From Mesostigma viride (lineage: Eukaryota; Streptophyta; Mesostigmatophyceae; Mesostigmatales; Mesostigmataceae): a stretch of 62,000 nt of DNA. Shown piece by piece: positions 33,044 through 44,738 of this stretch (position 1 is the first letter of the stretch; each line of letters opens with the position of its first letter). The translations under genes and the position numbers were made by a program. The stretch lies in NCBI GenBank assembly GCA_009746045.1, contig RPFO01000104.1, positions 5,018,895-5,080,894 on the forward strand, in the 5' to 3' direction. The notes under the pieces were generated by a model. That model was not told where the DNA came from and made no database searches. It saw nothing but the letters and a program-made list of their open reading frames with translations.

Positions 33044-33355
33044 TTACTTAACTGCGTTCTCGAGTGCATAGGCGTAAATGATCACGGACGTGACAGGACG
33101 CTCTGTCTTGTACTCACATTGCCCCGTATTGTTGATTCTGGCGCCTTGTCCGGACGGATGCCATGACAGGAACAAATCGCCTCCCAGGGACTCCCAGCTG
33201 ATGGCACCAAGCCCGGTGAGCTGCCGCCTGGTGTGGTGGCAAAGTGGGGAGGCTTCAAGTGAGGCCAAGCTGACATCGTGAAGACCTAGGCAGACGTGGC
33301 CTTCCAAATGTAGCTCTCCGCTGCCTTTATCCTCCTGTTGCGGATGCAGGCGCAA
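33044..33355 (-). other. Unrecognised 103-codon open frame
   Basis: A minus-strand frame with non-repetitive composition, including LTGLGAISWESLGGDLFLSW. I do not recognise the family, and no flanking exons could be joined to it. It may be a degraded exon of a lost gene or chance. Confidence 0.2.
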
Positions 33356-33739
33356 GAGTGTGTGATTGTGGTATCTACATCACCTCTGGCACTCTGCAGG
33401 GGCTAGCCTTGCAAGAATCAACATCCACGGGACAAGGTCGTGTTTATGTAGGAGAGGGGTTCTTAAACTTAGCCTTGTGGTACATATGCAAGCTGGACTA
33501 CAGCTTACTCCTAGCATGTATTAGAATGGCGGCGCGACACTAGCAATGGAAAACCAACCCCTCAAGGCCGGCCTGGCAAACTTAAATTGTTAATTACACT
33601 CACAATAATTATGGCACGTATACCTGTAAAGCCCTTGCCTCGCGCTCACACGTATATATCTATTCGATCATCGAGAATGATAAATTACGGAGGTGAGAAT
33701 GGCATGCAAGAGAGGGAAATTAACCCCCGAAAAGAAGAA

Positions 33740-33925
33740 CCCTCAAGGGCGTGCTTGGGTGTGCTTGAATGGGTGTGCTTGGGTGTGCTTGGGTGTGCTC
33801 GGGTGTGCTTGTGGGTGCTTATTGGGTACGTGCTCAGGTGCTTGGGTGCAACCCTGCAACCCTGCAACCCTGCAACCCTGCAACCCTGCAACCATTAATT
33901 AATTAATTAATTAATTAATTAGGAA
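33740..33925. repeat. Compound tandem repeats: GGTGTGCTTG, CAACCCTG and TTAA
   Basis: A (GGGTGTGCTT)n stretch is followed by six CAACCCTG/CAACCATT units and then a pure (TTAA)n run. The same CAACC(C/A)TG and (TTAA)n combination recurs at 35925-35990 and 36665-36745 beside LINE-like remnants. It may therefore be the 3' tail of that element family. Confidence 0.8.
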
Positions 33926-34358
33926 CATAACTCCGTTGGGAGTATATGTAGCACATAGCACATAGCCCAGAGAAGGCCGGGGCATATGAGCCTATGATAC
34001 ATTCTAAGCGACTTCCTGCAAGAGTGGGAATGTAAACGACCCTTGCTCTAGGTGCACCATGGCACTTGCAGCCCCATGATCTTCAAGCTATGCCCAGCTA
34101 AGGGGGAGCCTGTCATGGGGGGGAAGATCAGCATAGCTATACAAAAGCTAGGGCATGGCGTCTCAGCAGAGAGTTACTCCCTGCACGGGCACGGCATAAC
34201 TAAATAAAGCTAGGCATCATCTGGAGTGTGGCGCATCATCGGCACGCATGTACATGATTAAATAAAGCGAGTGGCTGAGCTAGTATATAGTGCCTGTAGG
34301 AGGCGTACATGTACATGGCCGCGGTCTATCTATTCTACACTACTACTGTTGTATTCCC

Positions 34359-35753
34359 CTAGGCTGGGGCTTCTGGAGTCGCTGGGGCCGCGGTGGTCGA
34401 GGGGGTCGCGTGCCAGGGATTGTGGCCGACGTAGATGGCCGCCCCCTTCCAGTACACCGGCTGGCCCGCCTTGGTCTGCCGGAGCTGGAGGTAGGTCGGC
34501 CATAGCTCCCGTCGCCGTTGTTGCTGCGCCAGGGTCAAGTCGTCGTCAATGGTGAAGTGAGTCTTCTCGAGCCGCTTGCGGCGTCTGAGAAACGAAATCT
34601 TGTCCGCTGGGCTCTCAAAAAATGAGAAGAAGCGGAGGCGCCCCGGCCTTACCCCGCGCGCGGGGGAGGCGGTGGGCGGTCAGCTTAATCTCACCGAGGA
34701 GGCCCATGTGTGCAAGGATTTTGCTCTCAAACGCACGTGCAAGCTTCTCGGAATTCTCACCTTCCTCCATGTCGAAGTTCTTGAGGATGGCGTTGAGGCT
34801 ACGCTTGGCGAGCTCGGGCTCCTCGCGGAGGTCAAGCGTCTGCCGCTGGAGCTGGGCTGCGACGGCGGAGGTGGTGGAGGTGGTGTGCTGCTTAAGCATA
34901 TCCGCCCAGGTCGTGATGCGAGGAGCATCGCCGGCCAGGCCAGCAGGGGCTGGCTTGGCGGCAATGTCCTTCACCGCCTGGGCGGTGAGGCCGGCGGTGT
35001 TCTGCAGGACCTCGATAGCGATGGCATTGTCCTTAAGACGCTGGTCGATGTCGCGGAGCTAGGCGGTGATGGCGTCGGAGGTGGGGGTGGTGGCGGTGGA
35101 GGAGGCGAGGAGGGTGGAAGTGGCGGTGGAGATGGTGGGGAGCTCCGCAGCCAGCGTGCCGCCCATTGCCGCCATGTGTGCATCTGTGGCAAGGGGGGTC
35201 ACGTGCTGCTCGAAAGCTTCCTTAAGGAGGGCACGGGCGATGGATTCTGTCGCAACGGTGGGGGGCGGTGGTGGGGGGGCCCAGATCTCGGCGTCGGAGC
35301 GCCCGAGGAGGGAGCATGCAGAGGGCGAAGCGTTGGAGCTTGGGGCGATTCATGCGGCCAACGCGCGGGAGATCCTCGACGGGGTCGGCAAGCTGACCGC
35401 CTGGCCAGCGGCCACGGTTGTTGGAGCACAGGTACAAGCACAGGTCCTGAAGCGAGGAGTACGTGCCGAAAAACACGCTTTCCATGAAGACTCCTGGACC
35501 GTTTCCAGAAGCCATATGCGTTGATGTCAAAGGAGATCTCGTCCCAGTGCGGCTCGGCAGAGCGGCTGCGCTTGGGCTCTGGCGAGGCAGATGGCGAGGC
35601 AAGCCCGGGGGGCTGCGCGAGCACCAGTGCGCGACTAGTGACACCGCTGCCTGCCGGACCGGATAGCGAAGCTGCAGCCGGAGCTGCAGACGTATTTTCA
35701 TTGCCGAGCGCAGCCGCCAGGCTGCGTTGCGTCGAGGCGCGATTGTTCGCCAT
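34359..35753 (-). pseudogene. LINE (L1-type) ORF1-like protein remnant, frameshifted
   Basis: On the minus strand an ATG at 35753 opens MANNRASTQRSLAAALGN. Similarity then passes between frames (HWDEISFDINAYGF in one, FGTYSSLQDLCLYLCSNN in another) and ends in DDDLTLAQQQQRRELWPTYL followed by VYWKGAAIYV, with a stop at 34359-34361. The C-terminal pattern resembles the C-terminal domain of L1 ORF1-type RNA-binding proteins: FxSPxDKxxFLxRRKRL, a DDDLT turn, an R-rich helix, and a final strand after a Gly-containing loop. At least two frameshifts are needed. No reverse transcriptase was found beside it. The assignment rests on motif pattern only. Confidence 0.45.
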
Positions 35754-35937
35754 ATATTGCGTAATAGCGTCGGAAAATTATAGCAGCATGTGCGTCGTAG
35801 AAAGACGCATCGATTGTGATATTCACGGCTAAATTCGGTGCTCAAACGTGAAAGTTATGAGCTCCGCCGTCAGCCATGGCTACCTCGTGGCTCGTGGCGG
35901 GACTCGTGGACGGAGTTGACCTTGCAACCATGCAACC

Positions 35938-36274
35938 ATGCAACCCTGCAACCCTGCGACCCTGCAACCCTGCAACCATGCAACCATGTGCCACCGCCTT
36001 CCCCACTCACGGGACAAGGCGGCTCCCCCACCAGTCCTGCTCACCTTCCTCTCCCCTGAGGATAAGCAGCGGTTCCTCTCTCGTCGCAAGCGGTTGCACG
36101 ACCTCACCTGGACGCTAGATGACGACCTCACCCCTGCTCAGCAACAGCAGCGACGCGACCTGTGGCCGGAATACCTGGAGCCGCCATAAGCAGGACCCCC
36201 AGAAGCCCAAGGTGTACTGGAGGGGCGGGGACCTGATGATCAACCACAAGATGTGGACGCCCCCAGCGGGCTAG
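35938..36274 (+). pseudogene. Second LINE ORF1-like C-terminal remnant, opposite orientation
   Basis: The plus-strand frame contains FLSPEDKQRFLSRRKRL and DDDLTPAQQQQRRDLWPEYL. After a one-base frameshift near 36178 it continues KVYWRGGDLMI, with a stop at 36272-36274. It is clearly homologous to the minus-strand remnant ending at 34359 but lacks the N-terminal part, as expected of a 5'-truncated retrocopy. CAACCATG-type repeats lie directly upstream and (TTAA)n downstream (36665-36745). Confidence 0.45.
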
Positions 36275-36639
36275 AATAGCAATAGCCCTAGCTTGTAACC
36301 AGTGGCGTCACTGCCGCTAAGGCAGCCATGCCTAGAATGTTTGCCTCGCTGTGCCAACACACCTAGTCACGTGCCGCCAACGCACGGTACACAACCAGCC
36401 ATAGCCTTAGCCTAGTCCTAGTACAGCCATGCTACACCCTGGCTATGTTCAGATTACTTGCCCACGCTCCTTGCTATGATATGCTCACATGGGTCTTATT
36501 GCACCCACAGACTGCCGGATCGTTAGCGTGTCCGTTTAGCTAGCGCGCCCGAATGCAGCTGTGGCATGTCTCTGGCATGAAGGAGACTGGGGGTCTCTGC
36601 CCTTTCTCCTGTAGTGCACACACAGGGATTAAAAGCACT

Positions 36640-36762
36640 TCGGTGCTCCGTGACTCCCCAACGGGAGCACGAGTTTAATTAATTAATTAATTAATTAATT
36701 AATGCAACCATGCAACCATGCAACCATTAATTAATTTATTAATTAAACGGTTTAGTACCTTG
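36640..36762. repeat. TTAA-repeat dispersed element copy
   Basis: The sequence CGGTGCTCCGTGACTCCCCA then ACGGGAGCACGAG is followed by (TTAA)n, three CAACCATG units and more TTAA repeats. The same left part occurs at about 9497, 10487 and 10830. The right end abuts the truncated gag of retrotransposon copy A. Confidence 0.75.
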
Positions 36763-39220
36763 CTGCAAAGTACCAAAGGCTAATCTATCCTGCCAATCTG
36801 CATCAGGAGTGACTAGATGACTCTCTAACCTCTTAAACAATTATGCTACTGAGTTAGGGTAGGCATGAGAGGCCAAAGATTCACACTGAATGAGGTTAGC
36901 AAGCTCAGGGGTAATACAGGTAGTAAGGTAGTGAGGGACTAAAACAGCATCAGGGAGACGCCATCTATTATGATTTTGCCACGACTCTGTGTTCTGGTCA
37001 GCATATTAATAAAAGTGAAAAACTGTTGAGGGGTACACTTGACATCCAACTTGGGAAGGTTAGCAAAGAGGGGAAGAGCAGGGGGCTTAGGAGGATGGGA
37101 AGGATCAGATCTACCCATAGGACCACTGTCTTCAACTGCTACATACGAGGGATAGAAAGAAGGAAGAGGAAAGGTTTTGGATAGGGGTCTAGAAGGGGCC
37201 ACCGTTTCAGGCACTGGTGCCCATAGGAGAAGGGGACAGTATATCGTTCACGAAGGGAGGAGTAGGCAAAATGATCATAATTTCTGTCATGCATCTAGAG
37301 GCATGGTGCTGAAATCACTATTAACCCTTAGTCCGTAAACCACCCGAAATTTCGGGTAGTTTGACCAACGGTCGTAATTCGCGCCGCGCCGCAAGCGCCG
37401 CGCCTCCGTGACGGATGCAAGTTGTCCGGTGGTTCCGGGAACACTTAAGGACGAAGGTGATGCATAGGTTTGGAGGTAATATTCGCCATAGCCTGGTAAT
37501 TACAACGTGCTTTACGACACTATCACGTGACTTTGGCGGGAAATTTTCGCTCGCGCGCGCGCGTAACAAGATATGGCTGCCAACGTGCCGTTATCATGGA
37601 AATGTTGCGTCTTGCGGCCAGAAACGGTTCAGAATGTTGCTCAGAATGTCGATGCGTGATTTTCGTAGGTTAGGCATGGCCAGATTTGTAGGATTGGGAA
37701 AATACAGGTAGGAAAATAGTGCTTTCTTGGTCTTCAGTGCTAGATGAGTCATCGCTTATCATATGTCGATTTTCTCCCCATGGCCGGGCAGTCTGCGCCA
37801 GCCCAAGCATCTAGATTTGGTACGGGATGTCCGCTGCAGCGTTAGCTGGGAATGCGGACGCGTTTATAGGTCATCTTTGAACGGAGCATACATCAATATG
37901 GTAATCATGGAGGATAATGCAGGATGAGGCTATGGCGGCCTTTGCCTATAGAGCAACGGTATGTGTGAGATATGAGGGTCCCGGCCAGGGGAGTCCGTGC
38001 GGGACATGAACGAGCCATGTACGACAACGGGTTTGCGTGTTGTTTGCAGCGGAATATGTCTTCCATGCATTATATTTGACGAGCTTATTAGTGCACTGTT
38101 TAGCAAGCTTCCATGTCTGCTGTAGAGAATGGTATTAGCCCTGAAAGTGCCCAGTTTATGGCATTTCTTTGGAGCACACGATCATTCCGTTAGTGCAGGT
38201 ATGCAGCATGTTTGTATTCCAGCACCTTTGGCAGTCTTTTATAGCCTGCTATAATGCATTCTTGTATTGCATGTCACGGATGGCTGTTTATGCGCGCGTA
38301 ACCCACACACATATACGAGCACGTTTTATTGGTCTAATGGGTTATCCGGGTGGTCTGACCCAAGGAAACCACCATTGGACTATCCAACTAAGTTGTCCAA
38401 TGTTGGTATTGAGGTTTCCTTCCCTCCCTGGGAAGTTAGGGGTAGGTACACTTTTTCTTGGGGAAAAAAGATCGTCTTTTGGCCAACTTTGACTGGCGCT
38501 GCCATCCAAATGCTTTGATAAACCCATGATATTATTGCCGGCATATTCTGAAAGCCCTTGAAGCGTAGATATGTTTGGCATCTTGGTTGAGGGTATTTGG
38601 AGTTGTGGCCTGTGAGTTATGATTTTTTTCATTTTTGGGGGTATGAAAATGCCCAAAATGGGTTGACCAGCGGACTATGGGTAACTTCTAGCTCTGCTAC
38701 ACGAGTAGGGACCTGGGCAGCCTCGTAGGCCGTGTCAGGGTAGGACCAAGAAGCAGGAGGATGAAAGGGAACTGCACTAGGGCGACCAGAAGGGCCTACA
38801 GGGGCAGAGGTACGACCCGTGTTATAAGCAGGGATGGAAGGGACAGGGTGAGGAGGAGGCCTACGAGCATTGTCAGGGAGAGTGGACCTAATTCAATGAA
38901 GGTTGAGCCAAGGTTGCAGGAGGGGCAGGGGCCTGGTTCAGGTTAAAGGAGGGGTCATCACTAAATCTGACATGCATACGTTGTTCAAAGGTAGGAGGGG
39001 TAATAGAGGGGCGACGACGACCACCAGTGGTAGGGGAAGGAGGTGAGGTACGCAGGTTACCTTGAGGAGTGAGGTGGTGCACCGTTTCCAAGGAGTCCCG
39101 TCTGTTACCACGAGTAGTGTGGTTATTATTGTTATTATTATTATTAGTAGTAGTAGTAGTACTATTATTATTAGTATTAGCGGTAGGTATAGGTGACATC
39201 TCTCCACCCACTGGATCCAT
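36745..39220 (-). pseudogene. gag gene remnant of copy A, split by a piggyBac-like insertion
   Basis: The ATG at 39218-39220 opens MDPVGGEMSPIP. It is followed by an Asn/Thr-rich tract and SDDPSFNLNQAPAPP, the same order as copy B gag. The frame is cut at about 38682 and resumes at 37324 (NSDFSTMPL region), then runs through FPLPSFYPSYVAVEDSGP to LAFGTLQQGTK before the truncation. A stop within the 36840-36850 region and small frameshifts near 37000 mark it as decayed. Confidence 0.85.
37325..38681. mobile_element. Non-autonomous piggyBac-like element in gag of copy A
   Basis: The left end is TTAA then CCCTTAGTCCG. The right end is CGGACTATGGG then TAA. The 11-bp ends are inverted repeats with one mismatch. 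Comparison with intact gag in copy B shows the target was a TTAA in GAAGTTAATAGTG, now flanking both sides with one T lost on the right. TTAA duplication and termini beginning CCC are the hallmark of piggyBac elements. No transposase ORF was recognised in the 1357 bp. Confidence 0.82.
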
Positions 39221-39339
39221 GTTTAATTACAAGGAAAAACACTAAGAATTGCCCTGAGAAAAAGGATAGAACCCTAAAATAAAGCAAGGAAGACAAAAGG
39301 AAAAACCTTGAATGTCGTAAGCAAAGAAAACAAGTAAAA

Positions 39340-39466
39340 TCAATCCTTTTTAACCACAGTAATGGATAGGGAACCAAACTCTAAGGTGAGAGGGGTATCT
39401 GCACTAGAAGAGGATGACACCGTAGGACGAGGGGGTGATGGAGGTGGTGTAACAAAAACAAGACTA
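39340..39466 (-). pseudogene. 3' part of the hybrid-binding ORF of copy A
   Basis: The minus-strand frame ends TPLTLEFGSLSITVVKKD with a stop at 39340-39342. Copy B ends TPLTLEFGSLSITVAKKD. It is separated from its 5' part (46151-46412) by the 6.7 kb transposon. Confidence 0.85.
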
Positions 39467-39949
39467 CAGGGGCAGCTCACGTAGGTGGGACAGTGTTCCA
39501 ACTCCGGTAGGTGGGACAAATTCAGCAAAGCGGGACATGTTCAGGTGTCCCACCTAACTGAAATTATGTCCCACCTTGTTGAATTTGGAAAAACATGGTG
39601 TCCCACCTACCGGCATTTGTGATACAGGTCTGTCTCACCTACCCGAACTTGAAGCTGTGTCCCACCTAACTGTATGTTTCTATGTGTCCCACCTTCCTGA
39701 ATGTAGTGGCTACGCACATATGGGCTCTATGTGTCATACTCCTACATATGTTATACATACATGTCCCTATTACTCCTATGGGGCATGCTACCTATTCTGC
39801 ACGTTTGCTCATGGCGTAGGGACACTTGATCTGTGTGCAACCGATAATACGCTGGAAATTAAATCAATCAAGTGCAAATATGGTAGTTCTTGCAGATTTG
39901 TATGACAACATTGTTATTGTTATATGGTGCATGGGGGTGGGGTTAGAAC

Positions 39950-40204
39950 CCCCCACCCCCACCCCACTTCACCCCACTTCACCCCACTTCACCCCACTTC
40001 ACCCCACTTCACCCCACTTCACCCCACTTCCCACCCCCACCCCCACCCCCACCCCCACCCCCACCCCACCCCACCCCCACCCCACCCCCACCCCCACCCC
40101 CACCCCCACCCCCACCCCCACCCCCACCCCACCCCCACCCCCACCCCCACCCCCACCCCACCCCCACCCCCACCCCCACCCCCACCCCCACCCCCACCCC
40201 CACC
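39950..40204. repeat. (ACCCCACTTC)n and (CCCCCA)n simple repeats
   Basis: Eight 10-bp units CACCCCACTT are followed by about 180 bp of CCCCCA/CCCCA repeats. The long Pro-His-Thr or Gly-Trp-Val ORFs across it are artefacts. It is bounded by related sequences around ACAACATTGTTATTGTTATA (left) and TATAACAACAACATAACAAC (right), which are roughly inverted. Confidence 0.96.
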
Positions 40205-41044
40205 ATATAACAACAACATAACAACACCACGATAAGAAATGACATCGTGGTGCAGTCGCCACCGCCATCATCAAGGAGACAACCTGCGCAGGCCAGAAAT
40301 CGGGAGAATTCGGGCAATCATGTACAAGACAACAGGCTCCAGGTCAGCCAAGCGCTCGTACGTGCGAAACTTGATGACTGGGTCTGCAATCGCCATAATC
40401 CAAGTGATGCACATGTACAACCACGTCATAACTCGGAAGCTTTGGATTAGGATCATAAAAGATTGACTCAAACAATTACCGTGCTAGCAAGATGTGGGCA
40501 AGAGAATGCATCCATGGTTGTTGTAATGGTGTAAAAAGGGTGCCAGATTTTCAAGTAAGGAATCATGAATAACCATGCCGCACCTCATGGCCATGCATAT
40601 ACATGGTGGCAAAAAATTTCACATCATCCACACGGCCATGTGTGTGCCTGCACGTGTATGGTTGTGAAAATTGACAGCATTTTTATTATGCACACACCCA
40701 TGTATGCATGATTGCCTATGACGTCCACGCAGGCATTAAAATTCACAAGGCCTCGCATTCGATCGTGCTTGCAAAAAACTGTCCATCAACACAATACGCC
40801 TAGCCTGCAGCCTGCATGTAGTGCATGGTTGCACAAAACAGAACTACATGAACACAATGAATGAATGCGCAAACTTTGTGCCCACACTTGGAATTACCCC
40901 AAACTGAACAACGCGGTTATAATGCACATGGCCTCACATTTACTCATGCGAAAACCCTTTAAGCATCAGCACAATGGCCATCATGGGGAACCCAGCAACG
41001 GGATTCGTGATTGGAAGGATTCTGAATCACGCACCTGTGTTCAG

Positions 41045-41587
41045 TCATATTTGCAAAGAACCGACATCGGGTTGACCAGAGCTGACGTCCACGGACCACT
41101 CTTCGTCACTGGAATTCCCTTCATTATCCTCAGAACTTGAATCGCTGGGCTCGGAGCTTGAACCAGCTGCGACGTGTAGAAACTGCCCCGGCTTCTTGGT
41201 CGGTAAGAGAATGCCTTTCTGGGTGCGCACCAGCTTCCAAAACTTCTCCGAATCCCCGGAATCTGAAGACCCCCCGGAATCTGTTCTTGCCAAAACGGCC
41301 TCCGCTTCATTCCCTTGCCGGTTGTGAGTCTCAGAAGCCAAGGATGCAGAAGCTGGTTGTTCTTCCTGGATCACTGTAAGACCTGAAGGCGATGCCTTGG
41401 TACTTATGTCCTCATCATTTGTAGAGGACGCTAGGTCTGGGGTGGAGTTCAACTCATCATCAACATCAACGCTGGGCTGGACCTTCACCGGTGTAGAGGC
41501 CCCGGAAGCTGCCTCATAAGCAGCCTCCGAATCTGCCTCTGAACCATGATGAAGCGCTTTAATCCATTGTTTCAAGAAGAAAAACAA
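41045..41587 (-). CDS. Unrecognised acidic, Ser-rich open frame inside the transposon
   Basis: A 180-codon minus-strand frame without simple-repeat structure. It is rich in Ser, Glu and Asp, with SSSEPSDSSSEDNEGNSSDE near its C-terminus and FWKLVRTQKGILLPTKKPG in the middle. Its first codon is TTG, not ATG, so the true start or an upstream exon is missing. Low-complexity acidic proteins are common in transposons, but no family can be named. Confidence 0.35.
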   Translation of the reverse strand: MFFFLKQWIKALHHGSEADSEAAYEAASGASTPVKVQPSVDVDDELNSTPDLASSTNDEDISTKASPSGLTVIQEEQPASASLASETHNRQGNEAEAVLARTDSGGSSDSGDSEKFWKLVRTQKGILLPTKKPGQFLHVAAGSSSEPSDSSSEDNEGNSSDEEWSVDVSSGQPDVGSLQI

Positions 41588-41707
41588 GCTATATTGTACC
41601 GCTAGCTGCTCACGGAGTGCAAGTATTTATGCAGTTAACGATACTTGATAATAAAGCCACGTCGAATTATATACAATACGTATGTGCGGTGTAGTGAAAT
41701 ATAGGTC

Positions 41708-42892
41708 TTGGTAGTGATATGTGACCACTTGTGTGTATATGTACCAATGTATATGTGGCTGGCCCCAGCAGCCTTTTTGGGCTCCGTCGCTCAGTCGTGG
41801 GCGGAAAGCTGCCGGCTCCTGCCCCTTTTGGCAACGGCAGCGCCTGACCTCCTGGACCCCAGCAGCCCTTTGCCCTTCGTCACCGCCATCCAGGAGGCCT
41901 ATGCTGAGATCCAGCAGGCCTGTTCTCCCGTCCGTGCCGCTCAGGCGGTACAGCGCCACCTCCCTCGCGGCACTCCCTCGGTCGCCTCCGTTCAATCTCC
42001 CGCCGCATTCCCTGCTCGCGTCATCGATAAACACCAGAAAACCTACGCGGGTATTCTGCACACGGCTGATTGGATTGCTCTTTTCGCGGACCTCAACGCC
42101 CAGGGACGTGCGTGGCTGTTCTCGCTTTCCTTGCGGAGTGTGGGCTCGGCGTACCTTCGTGCTCTTCCCATGGCCCCCCCATTCGCCTTGGCTCCCAGCC
42201 ACTACTCGGTGGCGCTCCGGCACCAGCTATTTGCCCCGCAGCCTCTTGTTCCGGCCGGGCGGCCTTGTGGTAGCTGTGGGCAGCCGCTGGATCCCACGGG
42301 GACTCACTACCTTGCCTGCATGGGGGGCCAACAGAATCAGAATTGGTATTTGTATTTGCACACTGTCCTCCTGACGGTGGTGCTCGCCATGATTCGGTCG
42401 GTTTTCCCCCACGCGAACATCCGGTCCGAGGATGCGGATGGCGCTGCCTTCTATTCCCCCAACCACCGGCCTGACATCGTGGTGCTGGACTTTGAGGGGG
42501 GTGGCCGGCATCTGCTTATTGACGTTTCGGTGGCGCGGCCCTTGGCTCTTAGCCACGTGGCTGGGGCCTCCCTCACGGCAGGTTACACGGCGGACCGGGC
42601 GGAGCGGGCCAAGCTCCTGGCCTACGGCGACGTCGGGCACCATCGTGTGGTGCCCTTTGTCCTGGAGGAGTTTGGGGCCATGGGGCCCCTGACCTCCGCC
42701 TTCTTCAAGGAGTGTTGCCGGCTCCGGGAGGACCGGCTGGACCTGGAGGGCCAGCGGGCCCCATGGTCGGCGCGGACCTGGACGTCATATTGGCGTCAGC
42801 GCTTGTCGGTGGCGCTGACTCGGGCCATGGCGGACATCATGCTCCGCCGTACGCGGGCTGATTTTGCGGTGCAGCAGGGCTATTAGGTTCCT
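41708..42892 (+). pseudogene. Non-LTR retrotransposon C-terminal fragment with restriction-like endonuclease domain
   Basis: An open frame to TAG (about 42884-42886) encodes a zinc-knuckle-like C-x2-C-x9-H-x3-C (CGSCGQPLDPTGTHYLAC). It is followed by NHRPDIVVLDFEG and then LLIDVSVARP. This is the order of the CCHC motif and the PD-(D/E)xK nuclease motifs (RPD ... D) found at the C-terminus of R2-type LINEs. No reverse transcriptase precedes it, so it is a 5'-truncated copy. About 100 bp of 3' UTR follow, ending near CTCTGCTGTAAGTAATTATA at 42995. It lies nested in the pogo-like element. The family call is by motif. Confidence 0.6.
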
Positions 42893-43061
42893 CCCGTTAG
42901 GCGTTTCCATTGGTCTTATCGTAGTATAGAGCTTTGACATGGCTCTGTATATAGGTTTATAGCTGGGCGTTTGCTTTGGTTTGAGTGATTTCACTCTGCT
43001 GTAAGTAATTATATTTTTAATATGTATATGTACACAGTGCAGTACACCGCCTCACGGGTAC

Positions 43062-43530
43062 TTGGGCTGTTCCCACACCACGTGGAAGTGGGACGTTTGC
43101 GTACTACGTAGCCGTGAAAGTGGGACGGTTCGCGTACCACTTTTAGCCGTGAAAGTGGGACGGTTCGCGTACCACGTAGCCGTGGAAGTGGGCTGTATGC
43201 GCCTGTGGGACGGTCTCAACCACAATCTGAGTACGTGGAACAGGTGCCCCACCTTGCCGCGTAGGTGGGACAGTCCCATCCAAAATCCGAGTACGTGGAA
43301 CATGTGGCCCACCTTGCTGCGTATGTGGAACAGTCCCTTACAAAATCTGAGTACGAGGAACAGGTGCCCCACCTTGCTGCGTAGGTGGAACAGTCCCATC
43401 CAAAATCTAAGTACGTGGAACAGGTGCCCCACCTTGCTGCGTTGAGTTGCTGCGTTGGTGGGACTGGCTCTTCCAAAATCTGAGTACGTGGAACAGGTGG
43501 CCCACCTTGCTGTGTTCAGTTGGTCGGTGC
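43062..43530. repeat. Array of GTGGGAC/GTGGAAC subterminal-type repeats
   Basis: Repeats of roughly 60 bp with the pattern GTAGGTGGGACAGTCCCATC, CAAAATCTGAGTACGTGGAA and CAGGTGCCCCACCTTGCTGC. The motif resembles those near both ends of the surrounding transposon. The array may be the subterminal region of a second, inner copy. Confidence 0.8.
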
Positions 43531-43796
43531 GGGCTGTCGCATCCACAATAACCGTACATCAGTACACGTGGCACTGTAGGCGCCCCACCTTATGAATTCC
43601 CCTTCTGCCGGCGTAATTAACATGGTATACTGTAAGGAGGTGAGAGAGGCACACGCTGGCTACGTACAGTACGTTGGCACGTGACTTTTGTTAGAGAGTG
43701 CTAGTCAGCTGCATCAGTTAATGATCAATTAACTAATTATTGAACACGTGACTGCATCCGTGGTCTGAGGTCTCTAACTATATACGGTGAGCCGCT

Positions 43797-44349
43797 ATGG
43801 CGAGCGGGTCAGGCGAGCCGGAGTGCAGTCCATCATCCGCAGGGCCAGCTGTCGGCGGCTCGCGTGATGCCCGGCCCCCGCAGGTCTGGACCTGCAAGCT
43901 TTCTTGTGCCGCATGTCACCGAGGACGAGGGAAAAGCAACTACGACAGGCAGGGCTAACCACGGCATCAGAAGCGGGGCTGGTTAACTCCGACAAACCAG
44001 CTGACAAGGGCGAAAAAGTAAGCCGTGCGCCGCGAGATGAAATTACATGTTCAGGGATATGCGCACCAAGCGGAAGATTCTGGACGCCTTTCACGAGAGC
44101 GGATTGTCGCAGCGCCAATTCTGCAAAACTAGCGACCCCCCCATCCCGATTTCAACCTTCAACCGCATGCTCACAGAGGAGGCGGCCATCAAGGCTGCAG
44201 CAGACAACCCCAAGCTAGCGGGGAAGAAGTGCCCAAGTCGTGTCAGAAACCCGACTACGGCCAAGTTTCCCTTGGTGGAGAAAGAGGTGGCCACTGAGAT
44301 TCGCGAGTATCGGAGCAAGGGGTACATGGTCAACCGCGCGCTTGTGCGC
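43797..44349 (+). CDS. pogo/Tigger (CENP-B-type HTH) transposase N-terminal region, incomplete
   Basis: The region 44062-44349 encodes RTKRKILDAFHESGLSQRQF, a helix-turn-helix of the CENP-B N-terminal kind. It is followed by FPLVEKEVATEIREYRSKGY and then MVNRALVR, matching the second CENP-B/Tc5-type HTH of pogo and Tigger transposases. It ends at a good donor (GTAAGT, 44350). Just upstream, a short ATG frame at 43797 encodes 53 residues including CKLSCAACHRGRG. A TATATA lies at about 43779. Whether the short frame is the first exon is not settled. The catalytic DDE domain is not found downstream. Confidence 0.65.
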
Positions 44350-44738
44350 GTAAGTTTATTTCCATCATAATTGTCGGTATTTTTCCTGCTGCATTTTGTA
44401 CATGTCGCACTAGTTTGCTGAGTTTCGATTGTTTCATGAGTATGCATGCAGCCCGGCCCCGTGAGAATTTGACGTGGAAGAGCCGAAAGTATGTAATGGT
44501 CTTCTTCGTTGCATGCAGCCAAATGATGCAGCGTAACCACCCAGCAACGGGTGATCATGAATTATGTAAGGGTTGGAAACTAGCAGTCTTGCTCATTTCT
44601 TGGCGATATCCCAGCTGCCCCCCCTTTATTTGAAAGATATTGCTCATGATGCAAGAAGGCTGGAGCAGTGAAGGCAACCTGGGACAAGGCCGGATGTGAG
44701 GCAGCTGACGTGGTGGGAAGGGGGGGGCAGCCGACCAG

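Noticed and set aside
39826-40317. Pro-His-Thr and Gly-Trp-Val proteins
   Set aside because: Translations of CCCCCA simple repeats within a transposon.
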